Shown here: positions 34,130 through 43,936 of the stretch, piece after piece
Numbering within the stretch: position 1 is the first letter of the stretch
How the letters are laid out: each line of letters begins with the position of its first letter
Assembly (NCBI RefSeq): GCF_002155685.1
Contig: NZ_MUYK01000004.1
Location: forward strand, 62,001 to 126,000
DNA: 64,000 nucleotides
Direction of reading: 5' to 3'
Source of the DNA: Erythrobacter colymbi
GTDB taxonomy: Bacteria > Pseudomonadota > Alphaproteobacteria > Sphingomonadales > Sphingomonadaceae
Notes under the pieces: model-generated
Seen by the model: only the letters and a program-made list of their open reading frames with translations
Databases searched by the model: none
Told to the model about the DNA's origin: nothing
Made by a program: the position numbers and the translations under genes

Positions 34130-34915
34130 TCAGCCTTCGATCGGTGCCAGATTGACGGCGGAGTACTTTCCGCGTCGATCGACTTCGAGATCGAACTCGT
34201 AGCGCTCGCCCTCGTTGATGCCGCTGAGGCCCGAACGCTCGACCGCGCTGATGTGCACGAAGGCGTCCGGCTGACCATCGTCACGCACGAGGAAGCCGAA
34301 GCCCTTCATCGCGTTGAAGAACTTGACCGTGCCCTTGGCGCGCTCACCGGTGAGCTCGCGCTGCGGCGCGGCGGGCTTGGCCGCCACGGCGATCACGTCA
34401 CCCACGACCTGGAGATCCTGCGCCGACACCTTGCCGCCGCGATCCACGAGGTTGTACTGGAGCTCCTGGCCCTCGGCGAGGCCTTCGAGGCCCGCACGCT
34501 CGACCGCGCTGATGTGGACGAAGACGTCTTCCCCGCCCCCTTCCTGCTGGATGAAGCCGAAACCCTTCTGGCTGTTGAAGAACTTCACGGTGCCCTTGCC
34601 GGTGCCGACAATCTGGGCGGGCATGCGGCTGAAACCGCCGCCACCGCCACCGCCGCCCGGGCCACCGGGGCCACGCGGGCCACCACCGCCGCCGCGCGGG
34701 CCGCCGAAGCCGCCACCACCGCCGCCGCCGTAGCGATCGCCGCCGCCGCCGCCACCGAAGCGGTCACCACCGCCTCCGAAGCGGTCGCCGCCGCGGTCTC
34801 CGTAGTCGCGCGGGGGCGGAAAGCCGTCCATCCCGCCGCCAAACGGATCAAAACCATCTTCGCCGAAACCGTCGCGCTTGTCGCGGCCGCGCCGGCGTCC
34901 CCTATCGTAACCCAT
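34130..34915 (-). CDS. Two-domain cold-shock protein with glycine/arginine-rich N-terminus
   Basis: A 261-residue protein. The first ~95 residues are low complexity, rich in Gly, Arg, Asp and Phe (repeats such as GGDRFGGGG and DRYGGGG), like eukaryotic RGG tails. Then follow two cold-shock domains, [16 protein letters not shown] with [10 protein letters not shown], and a second [15 protein letters not shown] with [10 protein letters not shown], each with RNP1 and RNP2. It binds RNA or single-stranded DNA and may act as an RNA chaperone. Two-CSD proteins are common in Alphaproteobacteria; the N-terminal tail is unusual. Confidence 0.88.
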   Translation of the reverse strand: MGYDRGRRRGRDKRDGFGEDGFDPFGGGMDGFPPPRDYGDRGGDRFGGGGDRFGGGGGGDRYGGGGGGGFGGPRGGGGGPRGPGGPGGGGGGGGFSRMPAQIVGTGKGTVKFFNSQKGFGFIQQEGGGEDVFVHISAVERAGLEGLAEGQELQYNLVDRGGKVSAQDLQVVGDVIAVAAKPAAPQRELTGERAKGTVKFFNAMKGFGFLVRDDGQPDAFVHISAVERSGLSGINEGERYEFDLEVDRRGKYSAVNLAPIEG

Positions 34916-35173
34916 AGATCAGTACGTACCTTGCCTCACTGCCCGTCCTCCAGGGTGCCGATGTCGTGGACAGTGAGCCGCACCGGACACAGACGCGCCG
35001 ATCTTGTGGTCCGGAGCGCACGTGCGTGAGGTATAACCCACAAAAGCCTGCTTTGCGAATGATTTTACCGTTTGGCCAAGGGGCCTGCCGGAAGGCGCGC
35101 GCGAATGCTTGTGCGCTGCGCCCGCTTTGGGCATGACGGCGGCACCCCAGGCCCGATACGAGCAGGACGTGAC

Positions 35174-35605
35174 ATGAGCGATTTCCGCCGCCTCAACGAA
35201 AATGTGCTGGTGAGCCCGCAGCTTGCGCTCGAGGATATCGCCGCCGCCGCTGCGCTGGGCGTCACCACCATCGTCAACAACCGCCCCGACGGAGAGGAAC
35301 CCTCCGCGCCGCAGGGGGACGATATCGAGGCGGCCGCCGCCGCAGCGGGCCTCAACTATGTCGCCATTCCGGTCGGCCATTCGGGCTTCAGCGAGCCGCA
35401 GGTCGACGCGATGATCGCCGCGCTGGAACAGGCCGAGGGGCCGATTCTCGCCTATTGCCGCTCGGGCACGCGCTCGACCCTGCTGTGGGCGCTGGCGAGC
35501 GCGAAGCAGGGCGCGGACCCCGACACCATCGCTCGCACGGCGGCGCAGGCGGGCTATGACGTCAGCCCGATTCGCAGCCTGATCGACATGCTCGCGGCGC
35601 GCTAA
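35174..35605 (+). CDS. TIGR01244-family protein, CX5R phosphatase-like
   Basis: A 143-residue protein of the TIGR01244 (DUF442) group. The signature is YCRSGTRS, a CX5R phosphatase-type loop, with NNRPDGEEPSAPQ earlier. Relatives form the DUF442 part of the Blh/rhodanese-like proteins, often linked to sulphur metabolism and biofilm control. The substrate is unknown. It precedes three same-strand genes at short spacing. Confidence 0.8.
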   Translation: MSDFRRLNENVLVSPQLALEDIAAAAALGVTTIVNNRPDGEEPSAPQGDDIEAAAAAAGLNYVAIPVGHSGFSEPQVDAMIAALEQAEGPILAYCRSGTRSTLLWALASAKQGADPDTIARTAAQAGYDVSPIRSLIDMLAAR

Positions 35606-35618
35606 GGCGCTCCCGTCC

Positions 35619-36026
35619 GTGGCCCTTCTGACCCAGACCGCCGGTTCGCTGGTCGCGATCCTCGCGCTGGCCGGATTGGCGTGGTGGCTGAAGCTCGGCG
35701 GGTCGCCGCGGCTCGACAGTGCCGAGGCGGTCGCGCGCGCGGCGGGCGAGGTGGAGGACGGGTTCGCGCCGGTTGCCACGTCCTACGATGCCGAGGGGGC
35801 CAGTGCGCTCGCCCGCGACGGGGCTGGGCGCATCATGGTGATCAAGCGCCACGGCAACCGTTTCGCCGGACGGGTGCTCGGCCCGCGCGCACGGGCGGAA
35901 CGAGAAGGCGCAAGCATCGTGATCGACGCTGGCGAGCCACGCTTCGGCAAGGTGTTCCTCACCCTCCCCGAGCCCGAGGCTTGGGCCGACGCGATCAATC
36001 GGGTAAGCGGGGCGCAGGATGCCTGA
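35619..36026 (+). CDS. Small membrane-anchored hypothetical protein
   Basis: A 135-residue protein with one N-terminal membrane helix (LVAILALAGLAWWLKLGG). The rest is a soluble domain with VIKRHGNRFAGRVLGPRARA, and then KVFLTLPEPEAWADAI. The family is not recognised. The GTG start lies 13 bases after the preceding stop, and the 3' end overlaps the following gene by eight bases. Confidence 0.65.
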   Translation: MALLTQTAGSLVAILALAGLAWWLKLGGSPRLDSAEAVARAAGEVEDGFAPVATSYDAEGASALARDGAGRIMVIKRHGNRFAGRVLGPRARAEREGASIVIDAGEPRFGKVFLTLPEPEAWADAINRVSGAQDA

Positions 36027-36981
36027 CTTCAACCCCACCCAATATGCCGTCCCGCTGTTTGTGGTGGCGGTGCTCGCCGAAATGATCTGGGCGAAGCTGC
36101 GCGCTCCGCAAGCCTACGAGCCCAAGGACACGCTGGTCAGCCTCGCCTTCGGCCTAGGATCGACCGTGGCGGGCGCGCTGCTCGGCGGCTTTGCCCTGAC
36201 GGTGTTCATCAAGACCTACGAATACCGCATCTTCGACTTCGGCCCCGAGTGGTGGGCCGTGTGGTGGGCATGGCCCGTGTGCTTCGTGCTCGACGATCTC
36301 AAGTATTACTGGGTCCACCGCGCCGGGCACCGCATCCGCTGGATGTGGGCGAGCCACGTCAACCACCACTCCTCGCAGCACTACAACCTCTCCACCGCCT
36401 TGCGGCAGACGTGGACGGGGATGTTCACCTTCGGCTTCCTCTTCGCGGTGCCGCTGGTACTGCTGGGCTTCCACCCGGCAATGATAGCGATCTGCGGCGG
36501 GTTCAACCTCATCTACCAGTTCTGGATCCACACCGAGGCGATCAAGCGGATGCCCCGCTGGTTCGAGGCGGTGATGAACACGCCCTCGCACCACCGCGTC
36601 CACCACGCAACCAACCCGCGCTATCTCGATACGAACTATGCGGGCGTCTTCATCGTCTGGGACAAGATGTTCGGCACCTTCACGGCCGAGGTCGATGACG
36701 AGAAAATCCGCTACGGGATCGTCAAGCAGCTCGGCAGCTTCAACCTGCTCTGGGCGGTGTTCCACGAATGGATCGGAATGCTGACCGACATCGCCCGCGC
36801 GCCGTGGAAGCACAAGCTCTCCTACCTCCTGCGCGAGCCTGGCTGGAGCCATGACGGCAGCCGCGAGACCTCGGACATGATCCGCGCGAAGTGGCAGGCG
36901 CGCACCGGCGCGGGTGTTGCGCCGCAAGCAACTTCAGTGGCGGATCGAAACCGGATTGCGCAGCCCAACGAAGCTTTCTAG
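36019..36981 (+). CDS. Sterol desaturase/fatty acid hydroxylase superfamily protein
   Basis: A 320-residue membrane di-iron oxygenase. The eight-histidine pattern is present: HRAGH (100-104), HVNHHSSQH (113-121), His171 and HHRVHH (191-196). Three or four hydrophobic segments flank the motifs. Members hydroxylate or desaturate lipids, carotenoids and sterols; the substrate is unknown. It starts inside the previous gene and is 24 bases before a GMC oxidoreductase gene, so a lipid or alcohol oxidation pair is possible. Confidence 0.85.
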   Translation: MPDFNPTQYAVPLFVVAVLAEMIWAKLRAPQAYEPKDTLVSLAFGLGSTVAGALLGGFALTVFIKTYEYRIFDFGPEWWAVWWAWPVCFVLDDLKYYWVHRAGHRIRWMWASHVNHHSSQHYNLSTALRQTWTGMFTFGFLFAVPLVLLGFHPAMIAICGGFNLIYQFWIHTEAIKRMPRWFEAVMNTPSHHRVHHATNPRYLDTNYAGVFIVWDKMFGTFTAEVDDEKIRYGIVKQLGSFNLLWAVFHEWIGMLTDIARAPWKHKLSYLLREPGWSHDGSRETSDMIRAKWQARTGAGVAPQATSVADRNRIAQPNEAF

Positions 36982-37005
36982 TCTCCCCCGCCAAAGGGAG
37001 AGATC

Positions 37006-38595
37006 ATGGAAAGTTTCGACTACATCGTCATCGGCGGTGGCAGCGCGGGCAGCGCTGTGGCCGGGCGCCTAGCAGTGGACGGCACGCGCCGGGTGTGCCT
37101 GCTGGAAGCGGGCGGGCGCAACGACAACGTCTTCATCAAGACGCCGGGTTTCATGCCCTTCATCCCCGAAAAGTCGAACTACAAATACGAGACCGTGCCG
37201 CAGAAGGGCCTCAATGGCCGCACCGGATACCAGCCCCGCGGGCGCGGGCTCGGCGGGTCCTCCGCGATCAACGCGATGGTCTATATCCGCGGCAACCGCT
37301 GGGATTACGACAACTGGGCAGCCGAGGGCGCGACCGGCTGGGCCTATGACGACGTCCTGCCCTACTTCAAGCGCGCCGAGGCGAACGAGCGCGGGGGCGA
37401 CGACTTCCACGGTCACGGCGGCCCGCTGTTCGTCGAGGACCAGAAGCACGCCAATCCGGCGAGCCACGCCTTCGTCGAGGCCGCCGCCGCGCTCCAGCTG
37501 CGCACCAACCGTGATTTCAACGGCGAGCGACAGGACGGCTTCGGCCTCTACCAGGTGACCCAGCACAAGGGCGAGCGTTGGTCGGCGGCGCGCGCCTATG
37601 TCGAGCCGATCCGCGAGAGCGGGAACTTCGCCGTGCGCACCGACACGCTGGTCGAGAAGCTGGTGATCGAGGGCGGGCGGGTGACCGGCGTCCAGATCAG
37701 GCGCGGCGGCAAGCGTGAGACGCTGCTCGCCCGGCGCGGCGTGGTGCTGAGCGCGGGCGCGTTCAACAGCCCGCAGATCCTGATGCTCTCCGGCATCGGC
37801 CCGGCCGCGCATCTGAAGGAGCACGGGATCGACGTGGTGCTCGACCGGCCTGCGGTGGGCGGCAATCTCCAGGACCATATCGACTATGTCTCCGGCTGGG
37901 AGACCGAGAGCGACGTGCCGATCGGCGGGACGCTCAAGGGCACGCTGCGCATGGCGGCGGCGATCGTCGAGCACCGCCGCAAGCGCACCGGGGTGATGAC
38001 CACCTGCTACGCCGAGGCGGGCGGGTTCTGGACCGTGATGCCCGATAGCCCCGCCCCCGATGTGCAGTGGCACTTCGTCCCCGCGGTGCTCGAGGATCAC
38101 GGGCGCGAGAAGGTGAAGGCGCACGGCTTCTCGCTCCACGCTTGCGTGCTGCGGCCCGAGAGCCGCGGGACGGTGCGGCTGGGGAGCGGGGATGCAGCGG
38201 CCGCGCCGGTGATCGACCCCAACTTCCTCGATGACGAGCGCGATATGGCGGTGATGCGCGCGGGCGTGCGCCTGTCGCACCGCATCGCCGAGGCGCCGCC
38301 GATGCAGGCCTTTGGGCCGAAGGATCGCCACCCGGTCGATCTGCATGACGACGCCGCGCTCGACGCGCTGATCCGCGCGCGGGCCGACACGGTCTATCAC
38401 CCCGTCGGCACCTGCCGCATGGGGAGCGATGCAGACGCGGTGGTCGATCCGACGCTGCGCCTGAACGGGCTTGAGGGCCTGTGGGTCGCCGATGCGAGCG
38501 TGATGCCCAAGATCGTCAGCGGCAATACCAACGCGCCGAGCATCATGATCGGCGAGCGGTGTGCGGACTTCGTGATGGCGGGGGAGCGCGCGTAG
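37006..38595 (+). CDS. GMC-family oxidoreductase (choline/alcohol dehydrogenase-like)
   Basis: A 529-residue FAD-dependent enzyme. The N-terminal dinucleotide loop is YIVIGGGSAGSAVAGRL, the first GMC signature GRGLGGSSAINAMVY, the second GAFNSPQILMLSGIG, and the C-terminal catalytic His-Asn region YHPVGTCRMG and GNTNAPSIMIGE. Relatives such as AlkJ and choline dehydrogenase oxidise primary alcohols. The substrate is unknown; the adjacent hydroxylase suggests an alcohol from lipid or terpenoid oxidation. Confidence 0.9.
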   Translation: MESFDYIVIGGGSAGSAVAGRLAVDGTRRVCLLEAGGRNDNVFIKTPGFMPFIPEKSNYKYETVPQKGLNGRTGYQPRGRGLGGSSAINAMVYIRGNRWDYDNWAAEGATGWAYDDVLPYFKRAEANERGGDDFHGHGGPLFVEDQKHANPASHAFVEAAAALQLRTNRDFNGERQDGFGLYQVTQHKGERWSAARAYVEPIRESGNFAVRTDTLVEKLVIEGGRVTGVQIRRGGKRETLLARRGVVLSAGAFNSPQILMLSGIGPAAHLKEHGIDVVLDRPAVGGNLQDHIDYVSGWETESDVPIGGTLKGTLRMAAAIVEHRRKRTGVMTTCYAEAGGFWTVMPDSPAPDVQWHFVPAVLEDHGREKVKAHGFSLHACVLRPESRGTVRLGSGDAAAAPVIDPNFLDDERDMAVMRAGVRLSHRIAEAPPMQAFGPKDRHPVDLHDDAALDALIRARADTVYHPVGTCRMGSDADAVVDPTLRLNGLEGLWVADASVMPKIVSGNTNAPSIMIGERCADFVMAGERA

Positions 38596-38972
38596 TTTGT
38601 TGCGCCCTCAAGCGCCGGGCGCGGGCCGTCCGGCCCGCTTGGCTTTCGCGCCATAAGGCGCGGCGGCCATTCGGCCTTGCGGTCGCTGCGCGCCCGAACC
38701 AGCACTCGCCCTCACAAACTGCGCTGATTTCGGCCCGCCAACGGACGTGCCGCGAGCGCACGCGCGCGAGCCGCAGGTGCTCCGTAGCGAAGCGAAGGAA
38801 AGAGCACCGAGGACGCTCGCCCGGAGGGGCGAGCGAAACACAAAAAAGGGCCGGAGAGCTTTCGCTACTCCGGCCTTTATCGGTTTGTTCGTTCGCAGGA
38901 GGAACGTGGTGAGGCGGGGGGAGGGGAGAGGGAGAGAGAGGCCTCCCCCCGCCAAGCTTGGTGGGTGCGCGC
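38596..38972. repeat. Gene-free, hairpin-rich region between the GMC and amtB genes
   Basis: No convincing gene. It holds several inverted repeats: GTGCTC / GAGCAC (38775-38780, 38800-38805), a perfect GCTCGCCC-GGAG-GGGCGAGC stem (38813-38832), and the amtB terminator. Very GC-rich words such as CTTTCGCGCCATAAGGCGCG recall dispersed repeats. Whether it is a repeat family needs a genome comparison. Confidence 0.5.
38848..38875 (-). terminator. Rho-independent terminator after amtB
   Basis: The stem GGCCGGAG / CTCCGGCC (38849-38856, 38868-38875), read on the minus strand, is followed by six T residues. It lies about 100 bases beyond the amtB stop and ends the glnK-amtB transcript. Confidence 0.85.
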
Positions 38973-40394
38973 TTAGTTGTAGGCGCGCTCCCCGTGTTCG
39001 GAGATGTCGAGGCCGTTGGTTTCGGCTTCGGCGTCGGGGCGCAGCCCGATGGTGTACTTGAGAGCGAGGAACAGGATCGCCGAGACGACGCCGGTCCAGG
39101 CCACAGTCACGCCGACCGCGTAGATCTGGGTCAGCACCTGACCGGCGAGGTCGAATTCGCCCGCCTTGGCCACCGGAGCGGTGTAGTCGATCCAGCCCTG
39201 GCCACCCAGCGCCGGGTCGGCGACGATGCCGGTCCCGATCGCGCCGATGATCCCGCCGACAGCGTGGATGCCGAAGACATCGAGGCTGTCGTCGTAGTTG
39301 AGCTTGTTCTTCACCGTGGTGACGAAGAAGTAGCAGATGATCGAGGCGACGGCGCCGAGGATGATCGCGGTGCCGGGGTGGGCAAAGCCCGCCGCCGGGG
39401 TGATCGCCACGAGACCGGCCACCACACCCGAGACACCGCCGAGGAGCGAGGGCTTCTTGTGAGTGATCTGCTCGATGATCGCCCAGGCCGCGCCCGCTGC
39501 CGCCGTGGCGACGAAGGTGTTGACGAAGGCGAGGGCCGCGAAGGCGTTGGATTCGAGCGCCGAGCCGGCGTTGAACCCGAACCAGCCGATCCACAGCAGC
39601 GAGGCACCGATCATGGTCATGACCAGGCTGTGCGGGGGCATGGGCTCCTTCTTGTAGCCGATGCGCGGGCCGATCACGAGGCAGCCGACGAGACCGGCGA
39701 TGCCCGCATTGATGTGCACCACGGTGCCGCCGGCGAAGTCCAGCGCGCCCCAGCCCCACAGCAGACCGGAGTCGGTCGGAGCGGACGGAAGGAAGTCCGG
39801 ACCGGCCCAGTACCACACCATGTGCGCGATCGGGAAATAGGCGAGCGTCATCCACGCGACCACGAAGATGATCAGCGGGGTGAACTTCACGCGCTCGGCA
39901 AAGGCGCCGACGATCAGCGCCGGCGTGATGCAGGCGAAGGTCATCTGGAACATGACGAAGACCAGCTCGGGCAGGTAGACACCGTTCGAGAAGGTCGCCG
40001 CGAGCGATGCGGGGGTCACGCCGGCAAGGAAGGCCTTGTCGAGCCCGCCGATGAAGCGCGGGTCCGCGAGGCTGTTGGTCGAGGTGAAGGCCAGCGAGTA
40101 GCCCCAGCCGAACCATACCAGCGCCGCAACGCAGACGATGGTGAGCACCTGCATCAGCACGGAGAGCATGTTCTTGGCGCGCACGAGGCCGCCGTAGAAC
40201 AGCGCGAGAGCCGGAACGCTCATCATCAGAACGAGCGCGGTCGAGACCATCATCCAGGCGGCATCGCCCTTGTTGACCATTTCGGGGGTGGGAACGAACG
40301 GCGCAGGCGCCGCCGCGGGCGCAGCGAAGGCCGGCGCGGCGAGCAGCGCCGCCCCGGTCGCCACAACCGCAAGATTGGAGAGAATGCGCTTCAT
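38973..40394 (-). CDS. amtB: Ammonium transporter
   Basis: A 473-residue Amt channel with an N-terminal signal sequence (LAVVATGAALLAAPAFA). The eleven-helix core includes AWMMVSTALVLMMSVPALALF, the conserved DFAGGTVVHINAGIAGL with the first pore histidine, and FGIHAVGGIIGAIGTG with the second. It mediates ammonium uptake and is blocked by unmodified PII. It is the second gene of a glnK-amtB operon, 13 bases after glnK, under a sigma-54 promoter. Confidence 0.95.
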   Translation of the reverse strand: MKRILSNLAVVATGAALLAAPAFAAPAAAPAPFVPTPEMVNKGDAAWMMVSTALVLMMSVPALALFYGGLVRAKNMLSVLMQVLTIVCVAALVWFGWGYSLAFTSTNSLADPRFIGGLDKAFLAGVTPASLAATFSNGVYLPELVFVMFQMTFACITPALIVGAFAERVKFTPLIIFVVAWMTLAYFPIAHMVWYWAGPDFLPSAPTDSGLLWGWGALDFAGGTVVHINAGIAGLVGCLVIGPRIGYKKEPMPPHSLVMTMIGASLLWIGWFGFNAGSALESNAFAALAFVNTFVATAAAGAAWAIIEQITHKKPSLLGGVSGVVAGLVAITPAAGFAHPGTAIILGAVASIICYFFVTTVKNKLNYDDSLDVFGIHAVGGIIGAIGTGIVADPALGGQGWIDYTAPVAKAGEFDLAGQVLTQIYAVGVTVAWTGVVSAILFLALKYTIGLRPDAEAETNGLDISEHGERAYN

Positions 40395-40407
40395 CGATTG
40401 GGTCCCC

Positions 40408-40755
<348 letters not shown>

Positions 40756-40791
40756 CTATTGCACCGGATTTCTTCCGGCCGACGGAGTCAC

Positions 40792-40807
40792 AGCAACAAG
40801 CGTGCCA
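40792..40807 (-). promoter_or_regulatory. Sigma-54 promoter of glnK-amtB
   Basis: The minus strand reads TGGCACG-CTTG-TTGCT, a full match to the sigma-54 consensus TGGCACG-N4-TTGCW, with the -12 element about 46 bases upstream of the glnK ATG. Nitrogen-limitation control through NtrC is therefore expected; NtrC sites were not located. Confidence 0.88.
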
Positions 40808-40928
40808 TATTTGTGTAACGCGGCTGACGCAGCGGAATCAGGCGGATTCTTCGCGCCTGCGGGATAATACCTGCCTAATTTACGGGCACGTGATTAACGA
40901 TTGGGCAATTTTTGCGGCAGGTCGTGCC

Positions 40929-41486
40929 TCATTCGCCCGCGATGTAGCGATCCGTGGCGCGCGTCGGCAAGCCGTCGATGCTGCGGGTGCGCTTTGCCAT
41001 CTTGGCTTCCCACTGGTCGGGGTCGGACTGGCGATGGGCTTTCTTGAGCGTCTCGCGCTCGCCTTCCAGCGTCATGAAGGGCACGCCCCAGCCGCAGGAG
41101 GACTGCACGCTCTCGACCGCGATGTCGAAGATCTGCCGGGTGCCGGGCATCAGGGTGAATTGCGCCGCGAGCGCGTCCCACTCCGGGTCCTGCGGTAGCA
41201 CCGGCCGCCCGCGTCCGTAGAGACGCAGAATCAGGGCGGGCTGCTGGAAGTTGCAGAACATCACCGTGATCCGGCCATCTGCGGCAAGATGCGCGTGGGT
41301 CTCGTTGCCCGATCCGCCGAGATCGAGATAGGCGACCCTTGTTGGCGAAAGCACGCGGAAGGCGTCATAACCCTTGGGGCTGAGGTTGATCCGCCCCTCG
41401 GCTGCCGCCGTCGCCACGAAGAACACCGGCTGGGCGGCGATCATGGCGATATGCTTTTCCGTGAGCGCCTCGGTGAAATCGGCCAT
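40929..41486 (-). CDS. Pyridoxamine 5'-phosphate oxidase-fold protein
   Basis: A 185-residue split-barrel flavin-binding protein. FFVATAAAEGRINLSPKGYD and FCNFQQPALILRLYGRG are typical of PPOX-family proteins related to general stress and flavin reductases. Activity is unknown. It is followed 20 bases upstream on the same strand by an alpha/beta hydrolase gene. Confidence 0.85.
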   Translation of the reverse strand: MADFTEALTEKHIAMIAAQPVFFVATAAAEGRINLSPKGYDAFRVLSPTRVAYLDLGGSGNETHAHLAADGRITVMFCNFQQPALILRLYGRGRPVLPQDPEWDALAAQFTLMPGTRQIFDIAVESVQSSCGWGVPFMTLEGERETLKKAHRQSDPDQWEAKMAKRTRSIDGLPTRATDRYIAGE

Positions 41487-41506
41487 CGGACGCTCCTTTC
41501 AAGCGT

Positions 41507-42388
41507 TCAGAGAAAATCCCGCAAGGTTGTGATGAAGCGGTCGAACTGGTCGTGGTGGAGCCAGTGGCCCGCCTTCTCGAACTCGATCACGCTCGCGGTC
41601 TTGAAGTGGGCGATGCGCCCGTCCTTCTCCGGGTTCGAGGCCCAGCTATCCGCCCCGTAGAGCAGCAGCGTCGGACACCGGATCGCGCCCCACAGCTGTT
41701 CGATGAACTCGTCGCCGATGTCCTCCACCGGCCAGACGTTGAGGTGCGGGTCGAACTTCCAGCTATAGGTGCCGTCCTCGTTGCGGTTGACCCCGTGGAC
41801 GGTGAGGTGGCGCGCCTGTTCCTCGGTGAGGTAGGCGTTCTCCTCGATCATGCGGGCGAAGGCGGCCTCGATGCTCTCGTATTTGCGCGGCGTTCGTCCC
41901 GCCGCCTTGCGCTTTTTCTCGATCCATTCGGCGAGGCGTTCGGGATAGGGCTGGCTGCGCTGCTTGGCGCGCCACTCCGGCGAGGGGCCGAGGCCTTCGA
42001 TCGCTACCAGCTTGGTCACCATGTCGGGGAAAGCGCCCGCATAGCGCAGCGCGACGTTTCCGCCCATTGAATGCGCCACCATCCTGACCGGGCCGACGCC
42101 CAATTGGTGGATCAGCTGGGCAAGGTCATAGACCATGTCTCCCGCCGAATAGACCCCGTCCGAGACCCAGTCGCTATCGCCATGCCCGCGGTGGTCCATG
42201 GCGATGACGTGGTAATCTTCGCGCAGCGCCTCGGCGGTCCAGTCCCACGAGCGCGCATGGTCGCGCCCCCCGTGGACCAGCACCAGCGGCGGCTTCCCCC
42301 GGCCACCCCAGTCGAGGTAGTTCAGCCGGAGGCGCTGCGAGATGAAGGTCTGCGAGGTCGGGACGGTATCGAGCATGGGTCCTGCCAT
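41507..42388 (-). CDS. Alpha/beta hydrolase
   Basis: A 293-residue hydrolase. The oxyanion region is LVLVHGGRDHARSWD, the nucleophile elbow is VAHSMGGNVAL (Ser in SMGG), and the catalytic His is near the end in EKAGHWLHHDQ. An acidic residue is probable in LLLYGADSW. The substrate is unknown. A second in-frame ATG at 42376 follows a GGCAGGAC site and is also possible. Confidence 0.85.
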   Translation of the reverse strand: MAGPMLDTVPTSQTFISQRLRLNYLDWGGRGKPPLVLVHGGRDHARSWDWTAEALREDYHVIAMDHRGHGDSDWVSDGVYSAGDMVYDLAQLIHQLGVGPVRMVAHSMGGNVALRYAGAFPDMVTKLVAIEGLGPSPEWRAKQRSQPYPERLAEWIEKKRKAAGRTPRKYESIEAAFARMIEENAYLTEEQARHLTVHGVNRNEDGTYSWKFDPHLNVWPVEDIGDEFIEQLWGAIRCPTLLLYGADSWASNPEKDGRIAHFKTASVIEFEKAGHWLHHDQFDRFITTLRDFL

Positions 42389-42414
42389 GCCGCGAAGCTC
42401 GACCGCCTGCAAGA

Positions 42415-43935
42415 CTAGCGTTCCTTGGTCGCCGAGAAGGTCAGCTGCGGGTTCTTCTCGACCTGGTAGGAGACGTCCCACGGGCTCTTGGCCATGAACA
42501 CGAGGTCGCCGTCGCGGTCCTTGGCGAGGTTGGCGCGGTTGAAGCTTGCGAATTCGTCGAGCGCCTTGTCGTCCCCCTTGATCCAGCGCGCGGTGGCGAA
42601 GGGCGAGGGTTCGAGCACGGCTTCGACCTTGTATTCGGCCTCGAGCCGGCTGATCAGCACCTCAAGTTGGAGCTGGCCGACCACGCCGACGATGTGCTGC
42701 GAGCCGATCTCGGGGTGGAAGACCTGGATCACGCCCTCTTCGCTGAGGTCGTCGAGCGCCTTCCGGAGCTGCTTGGTCTTGGTCGGATCGCGAAGCTGCA
42801 CCCGGCGCAGGATTTCGGGCGCGAAGTTGGGAAGGCCCGTGAAGCGCACCTGATTGCGCTCGGACAGGGTGTCGCCCACGCGCAGGGTGCCGTGGTTGGG
42901 GATGCCGATGATGTCGCCCGCCTCGGCGGTGTCGGCCAGCTCGCGGTCCTGCGCGAAGAACAGGATCGGTGAGTGGACGGCGATGGGCTTGCCGAGGCCA
43001 CTGGGGGTCAGCTTCATGCCCCTTTTGAAGGTGCCCGAGACCTGCCGCATGAAGGCGATGCGGTCGCGGTGGTTGGGGTCCATGTTGGCCTGCACCTTGA
43101 AGATGAAGCCGGTCACCTCGTCGCGGTCCGGGCTGATCTGCTCCTCGCCCGCGGGCTGGGGCCGCGGCGGCGGAGCGTAGCGGGCGATGGCGTCGATCAG
43201 CTCGGTGACGCCGAAGTTCTTCAGTGCCGATCCGAAATAGACCGGGGTGAGGTCGCCATGGCGATAGGCTTCGAGGTCGAATTCGGGATAGCCGCCGCGC
43301 GCCAGCTCGATCTCGTCGGCGAAGCGCTCGGGGATCGCCGCGGTGTCGCGGGTGCCGAGGAACTCGCGGCTCGGGCCTTCGGGGCGGCTGACGGTTTCGG
43401 TGGCGAAGTCGAGCAAGCCCTCGAACTCGCCGCCCATGCCGATGGGCCACATCTGGGGCGAGACGTCGAGCGCCAGCATGTCGGCGACCTCGTCGAGCGT
43501 CTCGAAGGGATCGCGGCCCTCGCGGTCGACCTTGTTGACGAAGGTGATGATGGGGACGGAGCGCAGGCGGCAGACCTCGAACAGCTTGCGGGTCTGCGGC
43601 TCTATGCCCTTGGCCGCGTCGATCACCATCACCGCCGAATCCACCGCTGTCAGGGTGCGGTAGGTGTCCTCCGAAAAGTCCTCGTGGCCCGGGGTGTCGA
43701 GCAGGTTGAAGGTGATGCCGTCCTTCTCGAAGGTCATCACCGATGATGTGACCGAGATCCCGCGCTGCTGCTCGATCTTCATCCAGTCCGAGCGCGCGCG
43801 CCGCGCCGCCCCGCGCGCCTTGACCTCGCCCGCAAGGTGGATCGCGCCGCCTTGCAGCAGCAGCTTTTCGGTGAGCGTGGTCTTGCCCGCGTCAGGGTGC
43901 GAGATGATCGCGAAGGTGCGGCGATTGGAGGTCAT
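42415..43935 (-). CDS. prfC: Peptide chain release factor 3
   Basis: A 506-residue translational GTPase that recycles RF1/RF2. G1 is SHPDAGKTT, G3 is DTPGHEDFSEDTYRTL, and G4 is NKVDREGRD. The SDWMKIEQQRGISVTSSVM stretch separates RF3 from elongation factor G. Length is usual. It is downstream of a small membrane-protein gene by two bases. Confidence 0.95.
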   Translation of the reverse strand: MTSNRRTFAIISHPDAGKTTLTEKLLLQGGAIHLAGEVKARGAARRARSDWMKIEQQRGISVTSSVMTFEKDGITFNLLDTPGHEDFSEDTYRTLTAVDSAVMVIDAAKGIEPQTRKLFEVCRLRSVPIITFVNKVDREGRDPFETLDEVADMLALDVSPQMWPIGMGGEFEGLLDFATETVSRPEGPSREFLGTRDTAAIPERFADEIELARGGYPEFDLEAYRHGDLTPVYFGSALKNFGVTELIDAIARYAPPPRPQPAGEEQISPDRDEVTGFIFKVQANMDPNHRDRIAFMRQVSGTFKRGMKLTPSGLGKPIAVHSPILFFAQDRELADTAEAGDIIGIPNHGTLRVGDTLSERNQVRFTGLPNFAPEILRRVQLRDPTKTKQLRKALDDLSEEGVIQVFHPEIGSQHIVGVVGQLQLEVLISRLEAEYKVEAVLEPSPFATARWIKGDDKALDEFASFNRANLAKDRDGDLVFMAKSPWDVSYQVEKNPQLTFSATKER

Positions 43936-43936
43936 G

